Below, in pieces: positions 13,290 through 25,532 of a stretch of DNA of 64,000 nt (the stretch's first letter is position 1; the number at the start of each line of letters is the position of its first letter). The DNA is taken from positions 516,006,102 to 516,070,101 of the forward strand of contig CM062805.1 in the NCBI GenBank assembly GCA_031772625.1, given 5' to 3'. The notes under the pieces are model-generated. The model was not told the origin of the DNA, ran no database searches, and saw nothing but the letters and a program-made list of their open reading frames with translations. The position numbers were made by a program, and so were the translations under genes. Origin of the DNA: Pinus tabuliformis. Taxonomy: Eukaryota > Streptophyta > Pinopsida > Pinales > Pinaceae.

Positions 13290-13790
13290 CTACCATGGTC
13301 TACCTAGCAGAATATGACACACGTCCATGGGCATGACATCACAAATCACTTTGTCCCTATACTTGCCAATATGGAACTCCACCTCACACTGCTCATCAAC
13401 TAGCAGTTGGTGACCCTTCTGTAACCACGACACCTTATAGGGAGTTGGGTGCTTCAATCTTTTTAAACCCAATTTCTCCACCATCTCTGTTGCAACCAGA
13501 TTATCAGTGCTTCCACTATCTATAATCAGTTTGCAGCATTTTCCATGTGACTTGCACACAGTCCGGAATAATGCCTTTCTTTGGGTTTGTTCAGCTGTTT
13601 CCTTTGCCAGTTTCAGCAGTACCTTGTTCAAGACTAAGGCCTCTCCTGTCTCCGGTACATTCTCTACCTCTTGAGGCGGTGCCTCTGCTTCCTCTGTCTG
13701 AGCAACATATGCTCCTCTTTGACCAGCTTGTTCTCCTTCAGGACACTCAAAGGACCTGTGCCCCCACTTGTGGCACTTGTAACACTGGTA
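13290..13790 (-). pseudogene. element 1 zinc knuckle and aspartic protease
   Basis: A perfect CCHC knuckle (C-X2-C-X4-H-X4-C, CYKCHKWGHRSFEC) sits at about 13743-13784. The retropepsin motif IDSGSTDNLV and the flap/C-terminal LLGRPW follow in the same frame. A TAG at 13290 follows Trp. Confidence 0.88.
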
Positions 13791-13976
13791 GGCAGCTCCT
13801 CTGCCCCTGCCATTTCCCCTTCCTCTCTGGTATGGCCTTCCTCCCCTAGTGCTACCTTCTTTTTCTGCTGTCCCTGAGGTCTTTGAACTGTTGCCCTCTT
13901 CACTGTTGTTGGCAGTTCTTCCTCTGCCAAAGGATTGTCCTCTCCCTCTGCTAGTTCCTCGTCCTCTCCTGGCATT

Positions 13977-14723
13977 CTATTTTCTTGCGATCTTTTCTTT
14001 TACCTTTAAGGCACTCTCGTATGCTTCCTCTATGGTTTTTGGAGAAAGAATACTTATCTCTTCCATTATCTCCAACGTTAGGCCATTCACAAACCTTGTT
14101 GTCTTTTCTGGGGTGTCTTCAGTATAACCAGCTCTCAAATTCACCCGATAGAATTTTTCAATATATTCTTTCACCGTCATTCCCCTTTGCTTCAAATTCT
14201 GCACCTGTCGATACAGAGCAATTTGGTAATCTTTGGGCAAAAACTTACCCTTCATCTTGGTGACCATTCTGGTCCACTTTTTAATGGGTAACTTATTCAA
14301 TCTTCTCCTCTCTGCTTGGACACTGTCCCACCATAAGGCCGCATGTCCTTTCAGCTTGGTGGCAGCGAATTTAACTCTCCTATCTTCGTTAACCTCCTCA
14401 CATTCAAAATATTTGTCTAACTCACTAATCCAGTCCAACAACACTTCTATGGACAAACTACCATCATAGTTCGGAATTTCAGGCTTTGGCTTACTACTAA
14501 CCAACAAAACTGACCTTAAAAATTTGATTTCAAGTCCTTCTTCATCTGATCCATATGTCGTAACTACAGCTTCTTCATCACTGTTGTCCCCTACTTCTGA
14601 ATCCCTTCTCCTTCCTGCTTCTACTGCTGCTAAACGGGGATTCGGGATCCTAATCTCTTCCCTCAATCCTTCATCTACCACTCTTCGAATAGCTCTGCCA
14701 CGACCTCTTCTTCCAGCTTCCAT
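13977..14723 (-). pseudogene. element 1 Gag capsid region
   Basis: Starts at the ATG at 14723 (MEAGRRGRG); the frame upstream is LTR and primer site. A capsid-like retrotransposon-gag domain (YFECEEVNEDRRVKFAATKL, ALWWDS, YRQVQNLKQRGMTVKEYIEK) covers residues of about 90-220. A TAG at 13977 breaks the frame. Downstream the same frame continues into an RG-rich stretch and the zinc knuckle, so gag and pol were one ORF. Confidence 0.85.
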
Positions 14724-14752
14724 TTTATAAAGAAAAACAGTTAACTGAACCT

Positions 14753-14764
14753 GCTCTGATACCA
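14753..14764 (-). other. element 1 primer-binding site (tRNA-iMet)
   Basis: On the minus strand it reads TGGTATCAGAGC, complementary to the 3' end of initiator tRNA-Met, four bases inside the 5' LTR. Confidence 0.9.
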
Positions 14765-14768
14765 AAAT

Positions 14769-15900
14769 TGATGGGACCAACCCTTTATATCTGCGGGTTA
14801 ATATTTAACTATTGATTGAATGATATTAATGATGTGGTTGGTTGACCTTTATGGTATTGTACTACAGTTTAATTGTGACGAGGACATGTGTCCTGGCCTT
14901 GGGCCTCGTTCCTTCCCGCTCTTACTATCCTCCGAAACCCTAAACTATTCATTCCATTGTTGTTTCTCTATGCTACTTGCAAGGTCTGCAGTTTCACGAA
15001 ATGAGGGTCTACTCTGTTAGTTTGACGGTGTTTCGTTTCACTGTGCCTGGGCGTGCAACTCTGCGAGGGTTTCCACCTGCGTATGCTCTCAATGCTTCCG
15101 GTTCCGTGCTTGGTTTTGAGGCTCTAGGTCTGGAACCCTTGGTCTCGGTCTCTGTTATCAGTTTCGCTCAGTTCTGGTTATGTTTCCAGTTGCAGGCTTT
15201 GGTTGTATACGATTGTCTTCAATGCACTTGCTTCGCAGTCTGATTGTTTGCTTGGTTTTTTGACACAGGTTGCGGTTGTGGAGTGGCTCGGCTTTCGACT
15301 CTCACTCGGCGATCATCCAAAAGGTGAGTTCTCTCTCCATGCTGGTCTTTTCTGCTTTGTTTTCCTCTGTCGCTGACAGTCTTGGCTCCTTGTGGCAACA
15401 AGCACCTCTGTGACTGTAACCTTAATTTCGTGGCTTCTCCTCTGGTTTGCACGGGCTCGACTCTCCCTCGGTGAGTTTCTTAATAACCCTTTCCTCTGCT
15501 TTTTGTTTTGTTTTTGTAATTGTGGTTTCGTTCTTCGGTTCTAATGGCCTGCTTGTTGACCAATGCAGGTGAGCGACGGGCTTCGTTCATCGTCCTCACG
15601 CCTTGTCTCCTACGCCTGAACTGGGTAGGGTCGCTCCTTAATGTTTTTCTTGTTTGACTGTTTGAGGGTTTCGCTGTTCATAGGGTTTTATGGGTCATTA
15701 GTTGAGTTTTGGCTTCGGCCTTGCTGTACCCTGGCCTCACTGTGCCTGTAGCTTTACTGTATATTTTTATGGCTCTGCTATTGTAACCATGGTTGTATTG
15801 ATATGGTCTTGTGATGGCCTCGCAGTGGTTTATAGTTTTGTCAACTCTGTTTTATTTGTTGGTCTCTGAACAGTGAACTGTGGAGGCTCGACTTTGACAA

Positions 15901-15949
<49 letters not shown>

Positions 15950-16360
15950 CAGTAGTTTCGATTGTTAAAAATTTGCAAGGAAAATGGTTATGCGTTCGTT
16001 TCTGTACCTGTAGCTTGTTTTCTTGGTATTCCTCCAACTGTGGCTCTCTTGTTTCTCCCGTAGGCTTGCTCTGTTATGCTACTGACTTGTTTGGGTGCTC
16101 TCCTCGCTTCGGTGCTTACTGTTCACTGTCTGTCATCATTATGCTTATAGAAAAGAAAATGAATTTAATTGTATTTCAAAGAAAAGATGTTAAAGCTGTA
16201 ATATGAATGGATTCAGATGTGTTTGTTCTTCAGAATGCTTCTGTGCATTTTCTTCATTCAATTCTATGATGGTCAAAAAGATTACAATAGTCGTTTCCTC
16301 TTTTCGTTTTGTAGAGAACACTGGACAGTTAGCAAACTGCCAATAGTTACATTAAATGGT
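14769..16360 (-). repeat. element 1, 5' LTR, first part
   Basis: Matches 8417-9942 with scattered substitutions. Differences include an expanded (CT)n(AT)n tract at about 15904-15949 and about 40 bp extra near 16035-16080. It is cut at 16360 by element 2. Confidence 0.92.
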
Positions 16361-16684
16361 TGTTATGAAACCAGCTCAAGAAAAGATAAATCCACGCCTT
16401 AGAATTCAGCCTCTTCGAGGGGGCAACCTCCTTTACATTACATAAATGAACAATTCTTGGATGATTCAAATGACAAAACCTCCTTTCTATATATAGGAGT
16501 CTAAGGAGCCACAATATAATCCAGCCGACCTAACAATAATAATATAAAGCCACAAAAATAACAATAGAGGGATTCTACGGGGCACAGAAATAATAATATG
16601 GGGGTAATAGGGGCACAACAATATAAATAAGGGGTATAACTACAATAGTAATGGGGTAATCACTAGTATTATAGGGACCCAACA
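16361..16684 (-). repeat. element 2, 3' LTR (324 bp)
   Basis: Begins TGTTATGAAACC and ends GGGACCCAACA on the plus strand. It lacks a 9-bp direct duplication (GAAAAGATA) seen in the other LTR. Confidence 0.95.
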
Positions 16685-16698
16685 TGCCCCTCTCCTTC
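16685..16698 (-). other. element 2 polypurine tract
   Basis: On the minus strand GAAGGAGAGGGGCA directly precedes the 3' LTR, in the place expected for plus-strand priming. Confidence 0.8.
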
Positions 16699-16713
16699 AA
16701 AAAAGTGTTGTCC

Positions 16714-17403
16714 TCAACGCTTGAGTAGTTCTGGATACTTCTGCATAAAATTCTCATCCTCCCATGTGGAATCTTCAACGGATAAGTTCTTCCACTTGAT
16801 AAGATACTCTGAAATTGATCGATTTCATAGCTGTTGAATTCTTGTTTCTGTGACTGCTTCCGGTTCCAATATAATTTTTCCTTCCTCGTCAAGTTCTGGC
16901 AATATTGTTTGAACTGGGAGCTTGTCACCTATAACCTTCTTTAAACATGAAACATGGAAAACTAGGTGCAATCGAGAAGCTGCAGGAAGCTCCAATTTGT
17001 ATGCCATAGTACCAATTTTTTGCAACACCTTGTATGGACCATAATACTTTGGTGATAATTTATTATCCTTCTTAGTTTGCTTTAGGGACATTTGCTTATA
17101 TGGTTGTAGCCGAAGGAATACCCAATCACCTACATCAAAACTTCTTTCACTGCGATGTTGATCTGCCTGTTGTTTCATTCTATTTTGTGCCAACACGAGG
17201 TTATCCTTTAAGAGTTGGAGGACTTGTTGTTGATGTTCGATGTGATGTTCCACTGCCTGAACCTTAGAATTTTCTCTTAAATATGATGTGATGGATGGTG
17301 GTTGATACCCATTAAGTGCCATAAATGGGGTCATTTTTGTTGCTGTATGGAAGGAAGTGTTATACCACCATTCAGCCAGAGGCAACCATTTGACCCATTG
17401 TGT
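16714..17403 (-). pseudogene. element 2 integrase C-terminus and chromodomain
   Basis: Continues pol after the TAG at 17404. It contains the end of the integrase core (WYNTSFHTATKMTPF), a GPY/F module (KLSPKYYGPYKVLQKIG, LHLVFHVSCLKK) and, after an in-frame TGA at 16825, a chromodomain core (SEYLIKWKNLSVEDSTWEDE). The natural stop is the TGA at 16714, just ahead of the polypurine tract. The TGA at 16825 fits a CGA codon changed by C-to-T. Confidence 0.88.
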
Positions 17404-20361
17404 CTATTTATCAGATACAAAGCAACGAAGATATCCTTCCAAACATTTGTTTACTATCTCAGTTTGCCCATCAGATTGAGGATGATAAGATGAGCTATGA
17501 GCTAACTGAGTACCAAGACAAGAAAATAATTTTGTCCAAAAATTTCCAGTGAAAATGGGATCTCTGTCACTTACAATAATCTTTGGGTTTCCATGTAGCT
17601 TTTGAATTGTTTCCATAAATGCAGTAGAAACTGTACTGGCTTTAAATGGATGTGATAATGCACAAAAGTGTGCATACTTGGTAAGTCTGTCAACTACCAC
17701 CATGATGACACTCTTTCCCTCAGACTTGGGTAAACCTGTGATAAAATCCATTGAAACCTCCTTCCAACGTTGGCTTGGAATGGATAAAGGTTGTAATAGA
17801 CCCGGTGTCTTAATTGTTTCAACTTTATTTTGTTGGCAAACCAAACATTCTGCCACAAAATTTTGAATATCTGATTTAAGGCCATCCCAAAAAAATTCCT
17901 TCTTAACCCTGTGGTAAGTTTTTAAAAATCCTGAGTGCCCTCCTAAGGGAGAAATGTGCAATTCCATAAGAATCTTTTGTTTTAGTTGGGAATTCTTACA
18001 GAGGTATAAGCGATCTTTGTACCATAACGAATCATTTTGCCAGCTAAATGTATCAGATGTACTGGAATCTTGTTGTAGCTTTCGAATAAGTGCCCACACC
18101 TCTTCGTCATTCTTCCATTCCTCCCTTGCTTCGTTTATCCAATCTGGTTGGATAATAGAAATGGCGCACAACAATGCTTCCACATCCTCATCCTTTCTTG
18201 AGAGTGCATCTGCCACCACATTTTGCTTCCCTTTTTTGTAGATGATTTCAAAGTCATAACCCAACATCTTTGTGACCCACTTTTGTTGCTCTTCAGAGGA
18301 TAATCTTTGTTCTAAAAAGTATTTAAGGCTATCATGATCCGTTTTTACCTTGAAGTGTCTTCCCATTAGGTAGGGTCGCCATTTCTTAAGTGCATGGAGT
18401 ATTGCCAACATTTCCTTCTCATAAATAGCTTTGCTTAAAAACTTTCCCTTGATTGGACGACTTTCAAAAGCAATGGGTCTTTCATCTTGCATTAGAACAG
18501 CACCAATTCCATTTCCTGAAGCATCACATTCCACAATAAAGGTTTTTGTGAAGTCCGGTGTAGCTAAGACCGGTGCTTGGCACATTGCCTCTTTAAGATG
18601 TTCAAAGGCCTTTGTTGCTTCCGGAGTCCATGAAAATGCATCTTTCTTCAATAATGTTGTTAGAGGTGCTGCTATTCTCCCATAATTCTTAACAAACTTG
18701 CGATAATACCCTGTCAACCCAAGAAATCCTCGCAGATGCTTTATGGATGTGGGGATTTTCCATTCCTTAATGGCTTTAATTTTGCTAGGGTCTACCTTAA
18801 CTCCTTCATGAGATACAATATGACCCAAATATTCCACCTCCTGGACTCCAAAGAAACATTTGGATCTTTTTGCATATAATTGTTTCTCCTCCAATAGTTG
18901 TAGCACCCTGTCAACATGTTCAACATGATCCTTCCAAGACTTGTTGTAGATTAGTATATCATCAAAAAATACTAACACAAATTTTCTAAGGAATGGTTTG
19001 AAAATTGAATTCATCAAACCTTGAAATGTTGAAGGTGCATTGGTAAGGCCAAAAGGCATGACCAAAAATTCATAATGACCCTCATGAGTTCTAAATGCCG
19101 TTTTTGGAATGTCTTCAATCTTCATTCTGATTTGATGATATCCCAAACGAAGATCCAACTTGGTGAAGTAAATTGATCCATGCAATTCATCCAGTAATTC
19201 ATCAATGACAGGAATGGGGAACTTATCTTTAATAGTGAGCTTGTTGAGCTCCCTATAATCCGGACACATGCGCCATGATCCATCCTTCTTGTGCACCAAT
19301 ACTACTGGAGCAAAGAAAGAACTTTGACTCGGTTGAATTATACCAGCCTCTAGCATTTCTGCAACCATACATTCAATTTCACTTTTTTGGACATAGGGAT
19401 ATCTGTATGGCCTGATGTTTGGAGGAACACTTCCTGGAATCAGATGAATAGCATGATCATGATCACGCATAGGTGGGAGACCTTTGGGAGTCTCAAATAC
19501 CTTGGAATGATTGTCCAAGACTTTTTGGAGATCTGGAGAAATAGATGATTCCGATGTGGAAACATCTAGCGAACATAATTGTGCAATTACACCTCTTTGC
19601 TCCTTTTTTAGAAGCTTTGTCATACCATTAGAGCTGATTATCTTTCCTGGTTTCCCTGCAATACCCCTTAATTCAACTTCCTTTCCTTCCGTAGAAAATT
19701 TGATGAAAAGTTCTTGAAAATTAAAAGCTATTGTACCCAAGGATTGTAGCCATTGGACTCCTAGTACAACATCAGCACCTCCCATTGGAATGGAAAGCAT
19801 TGGGCTAGTCAATACATATTCTCCCATGGATAGCTTGATATTATGGCACTTTCCAGAGCAATTTATTGTTCCTCCATTTGCAATCATCACTTGACACTCT
19901 GGTGCTGGATATAGGAAGCAATTCAATTCTTTTGCTACCCTACAATGAATAAAATTGTGGGTGCTTCCTGAATCAATCAACACTATTACCTTTTTCTTCT
20001 TGATTTGTCCTTCTATCTTGATGGTTTGAGGAGTGGTAATTCCCGCCAATGCATTACAAGATATGGCTGGATTTATTTGTTCTTCATCTAGGCTTTGTTC
20101 CTGGAGTATATCCTCTTCTTTTGACCTTTCTTGCTCCTTTTCTTCTTCCTCTTCACAATCTATGTAGAATAATTTCTTCTCAGCACACTTATGACTTTTA
20201 GTGTATTTGCTATCACAACTGTAACAAAGCCTTTTTGCTCTTTTTTCTTCCAATTGTTGTGGTGTCAACCTTATAGGTTGTGGAAGACTAGGGGCAACAA
20301 CACTTCCGTCTTTATAGTTGTGAGTGGTATGCTTCTTGGTTGCCATAATTTTTCTTTCCAA
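17404..20361 (-). pseudogene. element 2 Gag-Pol, 985 open codons
   Basis: Order: a zinc knuckle of the C-X2-C-X7-H-X-C type (residues 46-59), protease ([11 protein letters not shown], near 130), RT with FFDD in place of the usual Y-x-DD (near 470), RNase H ([22 protein letters not shown]), HHCC finger and integrase core ([24 protein letters not shown]). All catalytic acids of RT, RNase H and integrase are present. The frame starts inside gag because of an upstream frameshift and ends at TAG 17404, inside integrase. Confidence 0.93.
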
Positions 20362-21183
20362 TCTTCTTGCTAAGTTACCTGGATGCCTTCTCTAATGAAT
20401 CAGGTTCCCAAAGGCGAACATCATGTTGGATATTATCCTTTAAAGACCCTATTAACACATCAATCCTATGCTCCTCTGGAATATCTTTTACCCTTATGTT
20501 CAATTTTTGGAACTCCTCAATGTGCTCCATTATTGAACCCTTTTGTTTGAGACTTATTAATTGGCTAAAAAAAGTGTTGCTTTTTGTATCCTCATAATGT
20601 GCTATCAATTCTTCCGTAAAAATTGTCCAAGTGATAAATTGTTTACGAGAAAAAAGTCATTGATACCATACAAATTGATTTGGTTCCAAATATACAGTTG
20701 CCATACGTGCCTTTTGTGTGTTTTGCACATTATTGAGATCGAAGAACTGCTCCATCTGTAATATCCATGTGGCGGGATCCTTGCCATCAAACTTCCTCAT
20801 ATTGAGTTTTGGAATATGGTAGGTCTTCGATCCAACATTAGAGTCTATGGAATCATGATTAACATTTCTTTGGTTCACATCATGAGTTCCCTTGACAACC
20901 TTTTCACCCTTACTATGTATTTCTTGTAGAAAATTTATCAAATCTGTCTTGAAATCTGCCATGTCTGTCTTCAAATCTGTTTTCAAATCATCCATATTAG
21001 CTTCCATGCCCTTTATATTAGATTCCACGCCATTTATCTTAGATTCCACGCCATTTATCTTAGCTTTTGTGAGCGTGACATTTGTTGCACTTGTTCTTGT
21101 AATTTTGATATATCATGTAGCATTTCTTCCTCTTCTTCATGAGTCATGCTAAAGCTTTCAGGTTCCTTACTAGGTGTTTGCAT
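20362..21183 (-). pseudogene. element 2 Gag, broken
   Basis: The likely original ATG is at 21183, followed by an acidic, coiled-coil N-terminus. A frameshift lies in a small duplicated stretch near 21010-21060, where the ATTCCACGCCATTTATCTTAG unit occurs twice. A TGA stands at 20657 in the capsid region, where IPKLNMRKFDGKDPATWILQ precedes it and the TEELIAHYED-type block follows. About 4 extra bases near 20372-20376 shift the frame and create TAA at 20375. Capsid motifs are typical of plant gypsy gag. Confidence 0.82.
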
Positions 21184-21853
21184 TTTCTTTCCTCAGGGCA
21201 TCAGTTACCGATAATAATGCTTTACTATGCCCTTTGAATTCCTTCAAACCAAGCTTATGCAAAAATAAAAATAAAAACTACACACCTTTTTTCACTTTGT
21301 AGAAGCCTGATATTGAATCTGATGTATCTCTGTAATTTTGGATCATCCAGTTCTGAAATTGCAACCTGTGGTAGCCTTCTACGTCCTCTTTCCAATGCCA
21401 CAAGTCTGACCCAATTTGGTTTCTCCAAGGAAGAGTTATGCGAAATCTCCCACAGTGACTTGATTATAGACTAGTTCAGTAGAGCAAACTTGTACGACGT
21501 GCCACGAGTCACTTTTTCAACCTATGGATCTGAAAAATGCCTGCAAGAAACTACAGTCCGTCCTCTTTCTGTACCTTCTTACGAAATTTCAATCCGATCC
21601 CCAGAGAGAAAGTTATGACGATTTTCCCCAGGTCACCTGTTTGGACTGTAATTCAGGAGTCTGCAAAAAGACCAACTTCCTCAGATCATATCTCCGCAAA
21701 TATAGCGCGAAAAGCTCTGAAATTCGGACCCAAGGTTCAGCGCGATTTCTTCTCAAATGGGTTTTTTTTGCGACTTCTGAAACGTCACAGAAAAAAGTTA
21801 TAGCGAAAATGCCACGATGACCTGTTTGGAGCAACGAAACCCTAGAACCCAAA

Positions 21854-21865
21854 GCTCTGATACCA
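21854..21865 (-). other. element 2 primer-binding site (tRNA-iMet)
   Basis: Minus strand TGGTATCAGAGC, two bases from the 5' LTR border at 21868. Confidence 0.92.
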
Positions 21866-21867
21866 AA

Positions 21868-22200
21868 TGTTATGAAACCAGCTCAAGAAAAGATAGAAAA
21901 GATAAATCCACGCCTTAGAATTCAGTCTCTTCGAGGGGGAAACCTCCTTTACATTACATAAATGAACAATTCTTGGATGATTCAAATGACAAAACCTCCT
22001 TTCTATATATAGGAGTCTAAGGAGCCACAATATAATCCAGCCGACCTAACAATAATAATATAAAGCCACAAAAATAACAATAGAGGGATTCTATGGGGCA
22101 CAGAAATAACAATATGGGGGTAATAGGGGCACAACAATATAAATAAGGGGTATAACTACAATAGTAATGGGGTAATCACTAGTATTATAGGGACCCAACA
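21868..22200 (-). repeat. element 2, 5' LTR (333 bp)
   Basis: Nearly identical to 16361-16684. A TATATATAGG block inside may be the promoter TATA region. Confidence 0.95.
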
Positions 22201-22205
22201 GTGGT

Positions 22206-22416
22206 TTCTAAATAACTGTCTTTTCTTGTTTTGTAAACAAAAAGCAAATTTTAAATATAACTAAAAAGTAAAAAAAACACATAAATAAAAACACTAACAA
22301 TGGCTGACACAACCATTCCTAGAAATGTAAATGAAAATGAAAACTAATGAAATTCAAACTGTTAGAAGAGACAAACTCCCAGCCATGACCTCCCTGAGCT
22401 GGATGCTCCTGCATCA
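22206..22416 (-). repeat. element 1, 5' LTR, remainder
   Basis: Continues the LTR interrupted at 16360 and matches 9943-10152, ending TGCATCA. It is followed by the TGAGG target duplication at 22417-22421. Confidence 0.92.
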
Positions 22417-23062
22417 TGAGGTGGGATGAATAGTTTCCCATATTCATCATAACATAATTATCTCCACTAAAATATCACCATATGAAAACTTGTTTGACTT
22501 TTCAACCTCAAGCATCTATAGTTCCTACAATACAAAGCACAAATTTGCACAATGGTAGACAACAAAATTTGTCAACCACATTTGAACCACCTATTTTAGG
22601 TGCAAGATACATTGCAAATGTCCTCAATGAAATACAAGGAGTGACACAACAAACACCAACTTAACCACAAGTTTGACGTCAAAGAAGTATGGCTACATGT
22701 ATAAAATAAAGGTTAAAGGAAATAACTTAAAAATAAGATCAATTTGATATGGAGCATTTATGATTGTGAAACAAGAAAGATAAAGATATCAAGTTGAATC
22801 TTTCACCATATTTGGGGATCTACCCAATATTTCACATCAAGAAACTTAAACCCTTCAATTCACTAATGCTTTAGACATTACCAACCCATTGATACTTTAG
22901 ATATAAGCAATTCAATCCCAAAAATGGCTGAACCCTTGGAAAGAGATACAACACTACAAATCAAAGAAAAGATAAGGAGAAGTGTGGACAAATTATGCCA
23001 AGTGAGATGACAAAGGAAATTACCTTCAAGTAATAGATAGTTAATGGAAAAAAAACTACTAA

Positions 23063-23170
23063 GAGAAACTCCTCATTTGAGATGAGATGATGGACAACCA
23101 TCATCGTGAAAAGGGGGAGAAACTCCTCATTTGAGATGAGATGATGGACAACCATCATCGTGAAAAGGGG
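23063..23170. repeat. 54-bp tandem duplication
   Basis: GAGAAACTCCTCATTTGAGA begins at 23063 and 23117. The two copies are essentially identical, so the duplication is recent. Confidence 0.9.
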
Positions 23171-24317
23171 GCCGCTTGATCCATCCCTGTGTTATGACCT
23201 TTCATAGTGATGTAATAAAGGTCTAAGGGTACACTAGATTTACTGTTAATATATGTATGGTGGTCAATTACTGTAATGTGGAGTAATAATTAATAGAAGT
23301 TAACTAGGGGTTGCAGGAGGGGAGGGATCCTCTTGGATCCCGGAGAACAACAGGTACAGGTAATAAAGTATGCATGGGGACTTCGCAAGGCTTTTAATAA
23401 CGTGGCAGAAATGTATGGATTACCGTTTGGGCAGAAATGTATGGATTACTGTTTGGTCTTTAATTGGAAAATGAAATATTCATTTATAAGATTATAGTAA
23501 TTAGAGACTTCCTAATAACAATCTAATTTCTACTTCAAGGATCTTCCCCAAAGACAAACAATCTCAATCTTATTCTTCACAGAATTAGGACTATCCTGGA
23601 CTCTTTCCCTCAGAAAGCATTTTTCCCTGTCCTCAAAACTCTGAAGCAGATGAACCAGCAAATCAAGCTTTTTATATGGAAATAGGACAAACTATAATAG
23701 ATGGGCAGAGGTGGTGGAAAACTATACCATAAGGTTTCAAATACAAAATCAAAATTCTCTCTCGTGTCTTAACATCAGATATAAATAGATATTATGAACA
23801 ATCGATCCTTGCAAATTCTCCATTGATTGGCTCCTTAATAGAGATGGAAGTATTGAATGCACATCGAAATAAGAGGAAGTAGGAAGGGGAAACCATCCAC
23901 GAGCTGGCAGGCATAGAATTTGTTCGGGTATTGCATGATTGGTCCGAGGACTGGGGACCTATCATCGCCTGGGCCTACAGTTGATTTCAATTCGCTCATC
24001 AAGTCTCCTCACCTCTAGAAGTCGACACTCTGAATTCTCAACTCGACAGAAACTGGGTCGCGGGCAAATCTAATCGGAGGAATCTAGCTCCTTGGCATCC
24101 CCGAAACTCTCAATCAACAGAACTCAACATATAATTGTAAAGCCCAATCCATCTGCGGCAATTGGGCTAGTCCGGTCATACCCTTCTTCTGTTCGAGTAG
24201 TTAACATTTATGTGTTATCTCAGGGGATTTGGGGTCGGTCGAAGTTGGCCATAAGGAGTCAAATTCATCTTTGCTTTTGCGTACTTCTCATCTCTTGTTA
24301 AATCCTCTGCTTCAAAT

Positions 24318-24640
24318 GGAAAATAACAGCGAGAATAGTATATATGATGCTCTCAAAGGTCGGGAAGTATGCCTACTTTTCCCTCATCCTCCTACTGATA
24401 TGCATCCAGATTATGGTACCCTGCTCCAGCTCGTTCTTCACCAAAATCAACTAATCCTGAACATGTATGAAGCATGCAAAATCTCCAAGCACAAGTTCGC
24501 CAAATGATTCCTGAAACAAGCTTCCTTCGCAATCAATTGGATGAAATACAATCTTTAAGAAACGCAGACAGACATCTCAGTCCTGAAGAACTGGAAGTGC
24601 AACGGCAATGTCAGTGGATACCCCCTACAGTATGAAGGTT
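24318..24640 (+). pseudogene. unrecognised short ORF, probable retroelement 3' ORF remnant
   Basis: An ATG at 24318 opens MENNSENSIYDALKGREVCL, continuing to a helical, Gln/Leu-rich tail (NLQAQVRQMIPETSFL, SPEELEVQRQCQW). One base is missing near 24480, which splits the frame. I do not recognise the family. Its size and coiled-coil character recall the short ORFs near the 3' ends of the LINE-like inserts at 27.1 kb and 55.5 kb. Confidence 0.35.
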
Positions 24641-25132
24641 TTTTGCAGGACTATATTATTATGTGGTCAATTTTGTAGGCTTTACAGTTGCAATATAGTT
24701 AGTAGAATGTCTGCTTCTAGATTCATAAAATTAGAAGAATATGGTTCCTCCATTTTGCCTGTATGTGAGGAGGAACCAGCTCTGAAGAGCTAGAATGTAA
24801 ATCTTCTGGGATTTTTGGCTGCGATCCGTGCGCAAATTTAATATGATCTTTTACTCATTACTGTCATTTTTTTCTAAATACAGCTTACACCAGTGGTTGA
24901 TTAGGGTTAGAGTATCTAGGTACTAGGAGCTATAAATTAGAAGGGAATCCTCTTTATGGAGCGAGAATTAATTATTATATCATTCTCATATGGAGAAGAT
25001 ATAGATTTGACCCTTTCTTAAAGATTTTTGTACAGTGTGTCTCTGCTTTAAGGGTATGTTGAACTAAATAAATGTGGGAATAATCTTCAAGCACACATTC
25101 TAGTTAGAGAGTGACATGAACAAGCCTCACTT

Positions 25133-25278
25133 GATAACATAGTTGAATTCAACTCAGCTTGATAATTCAACAATTTTACCGAGGTTGAACTTGATTTGGT
25201 TTGGTGATAACATAGTTGAATTCAACTTAGCTTGATAATTCAACAAATTTACCAAGATTGAACTTGATTTGGTTTGGT
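25133..25278. repeat. 73-bp tandem duplication
   Basis: GATAACATAGTTGAATTCAA starts at 25133 and 25206, with a few substitutions between copies. Confidence 0.88.
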
Positions 25279-25532
25279 GAGATAGAATTTTGATTTGATA
25301 TTGACTTAACAAATTGACACCATTTTAATTAGTTGACTCAACTCCAACAGCAACGTTCAAGTGACAAGGAGATCTACTATGAGTTTAATGGTCACCATTA
25401 GATTTGAAGTTTGTTACACAAGCTATAATAGGTTGTAAGTGACTAACAAACTCACAATGCTCTACCTCCTATTAGACCACATGAAAGAACTTCCATAATC
25501 AAGGTGTTATATTTCCATTTGGGATCGAAGAC

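Larger units (their letters stand above)
16361..22200 (-). mobile_element. inner Ty3/gypsy chromovirus (element 2), 5.84 kb
   Basis: Complete element with short LTRs (324 and 333 bp), tRNA-iMet primer site, gag, protease, RT, RNase H, integrase and chromodomain on the minus strand. It is inserted in the 5' LTR of element 1. The flanks are ATGGT (16356-16360) and GTGGT (22201-22205), a 5-bp TSD with one later G-to-A change; the undisturbed sister LTR has GTGGT. By eye the LTRs differ by four substitutions and one 9-bp indel, so it is younger than element 1. Size and LTR length resemble Reina-type chromoviruses such as the pine IFG family; that assignment is from memory. Gag and pol carry three in-frame stops and two frameshifts. 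Confidence 0.95.
8417..22416 (-). mobile_element. outer Ty3/gypsy chromovirus (element 1), interrupted by element 2
   Basis: An LTR retrotransposon read on the minus strand: 5' LTR at right, 3' LTR at left. The order gag, zinc knuckle, protease, RT, RNase H, integrase, chromodomain identifies a Ty3/gypsy chromovirus. The 5-bp target duplication TGAGG is intact at 8412-8416 and 22417-22421. The LTRs start TGATGGGA and end TGCATCA on the plus strand. A tRNA-iMet primer site adjoins the 5' LTR. Without the nested element it is about 8.2 kb. The coding region has about nine premature stops and one frameshift, so it cannot be autonomous now. Clade is uncertain: the 1.7-kb LTRs are longer than Reina types. 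Confidence 0.93.

Noticed and set aside
23160..23500. Possible solo LTR starting TGTTATGACC
   Set aside because: No matching end, partner or target duplication was found.
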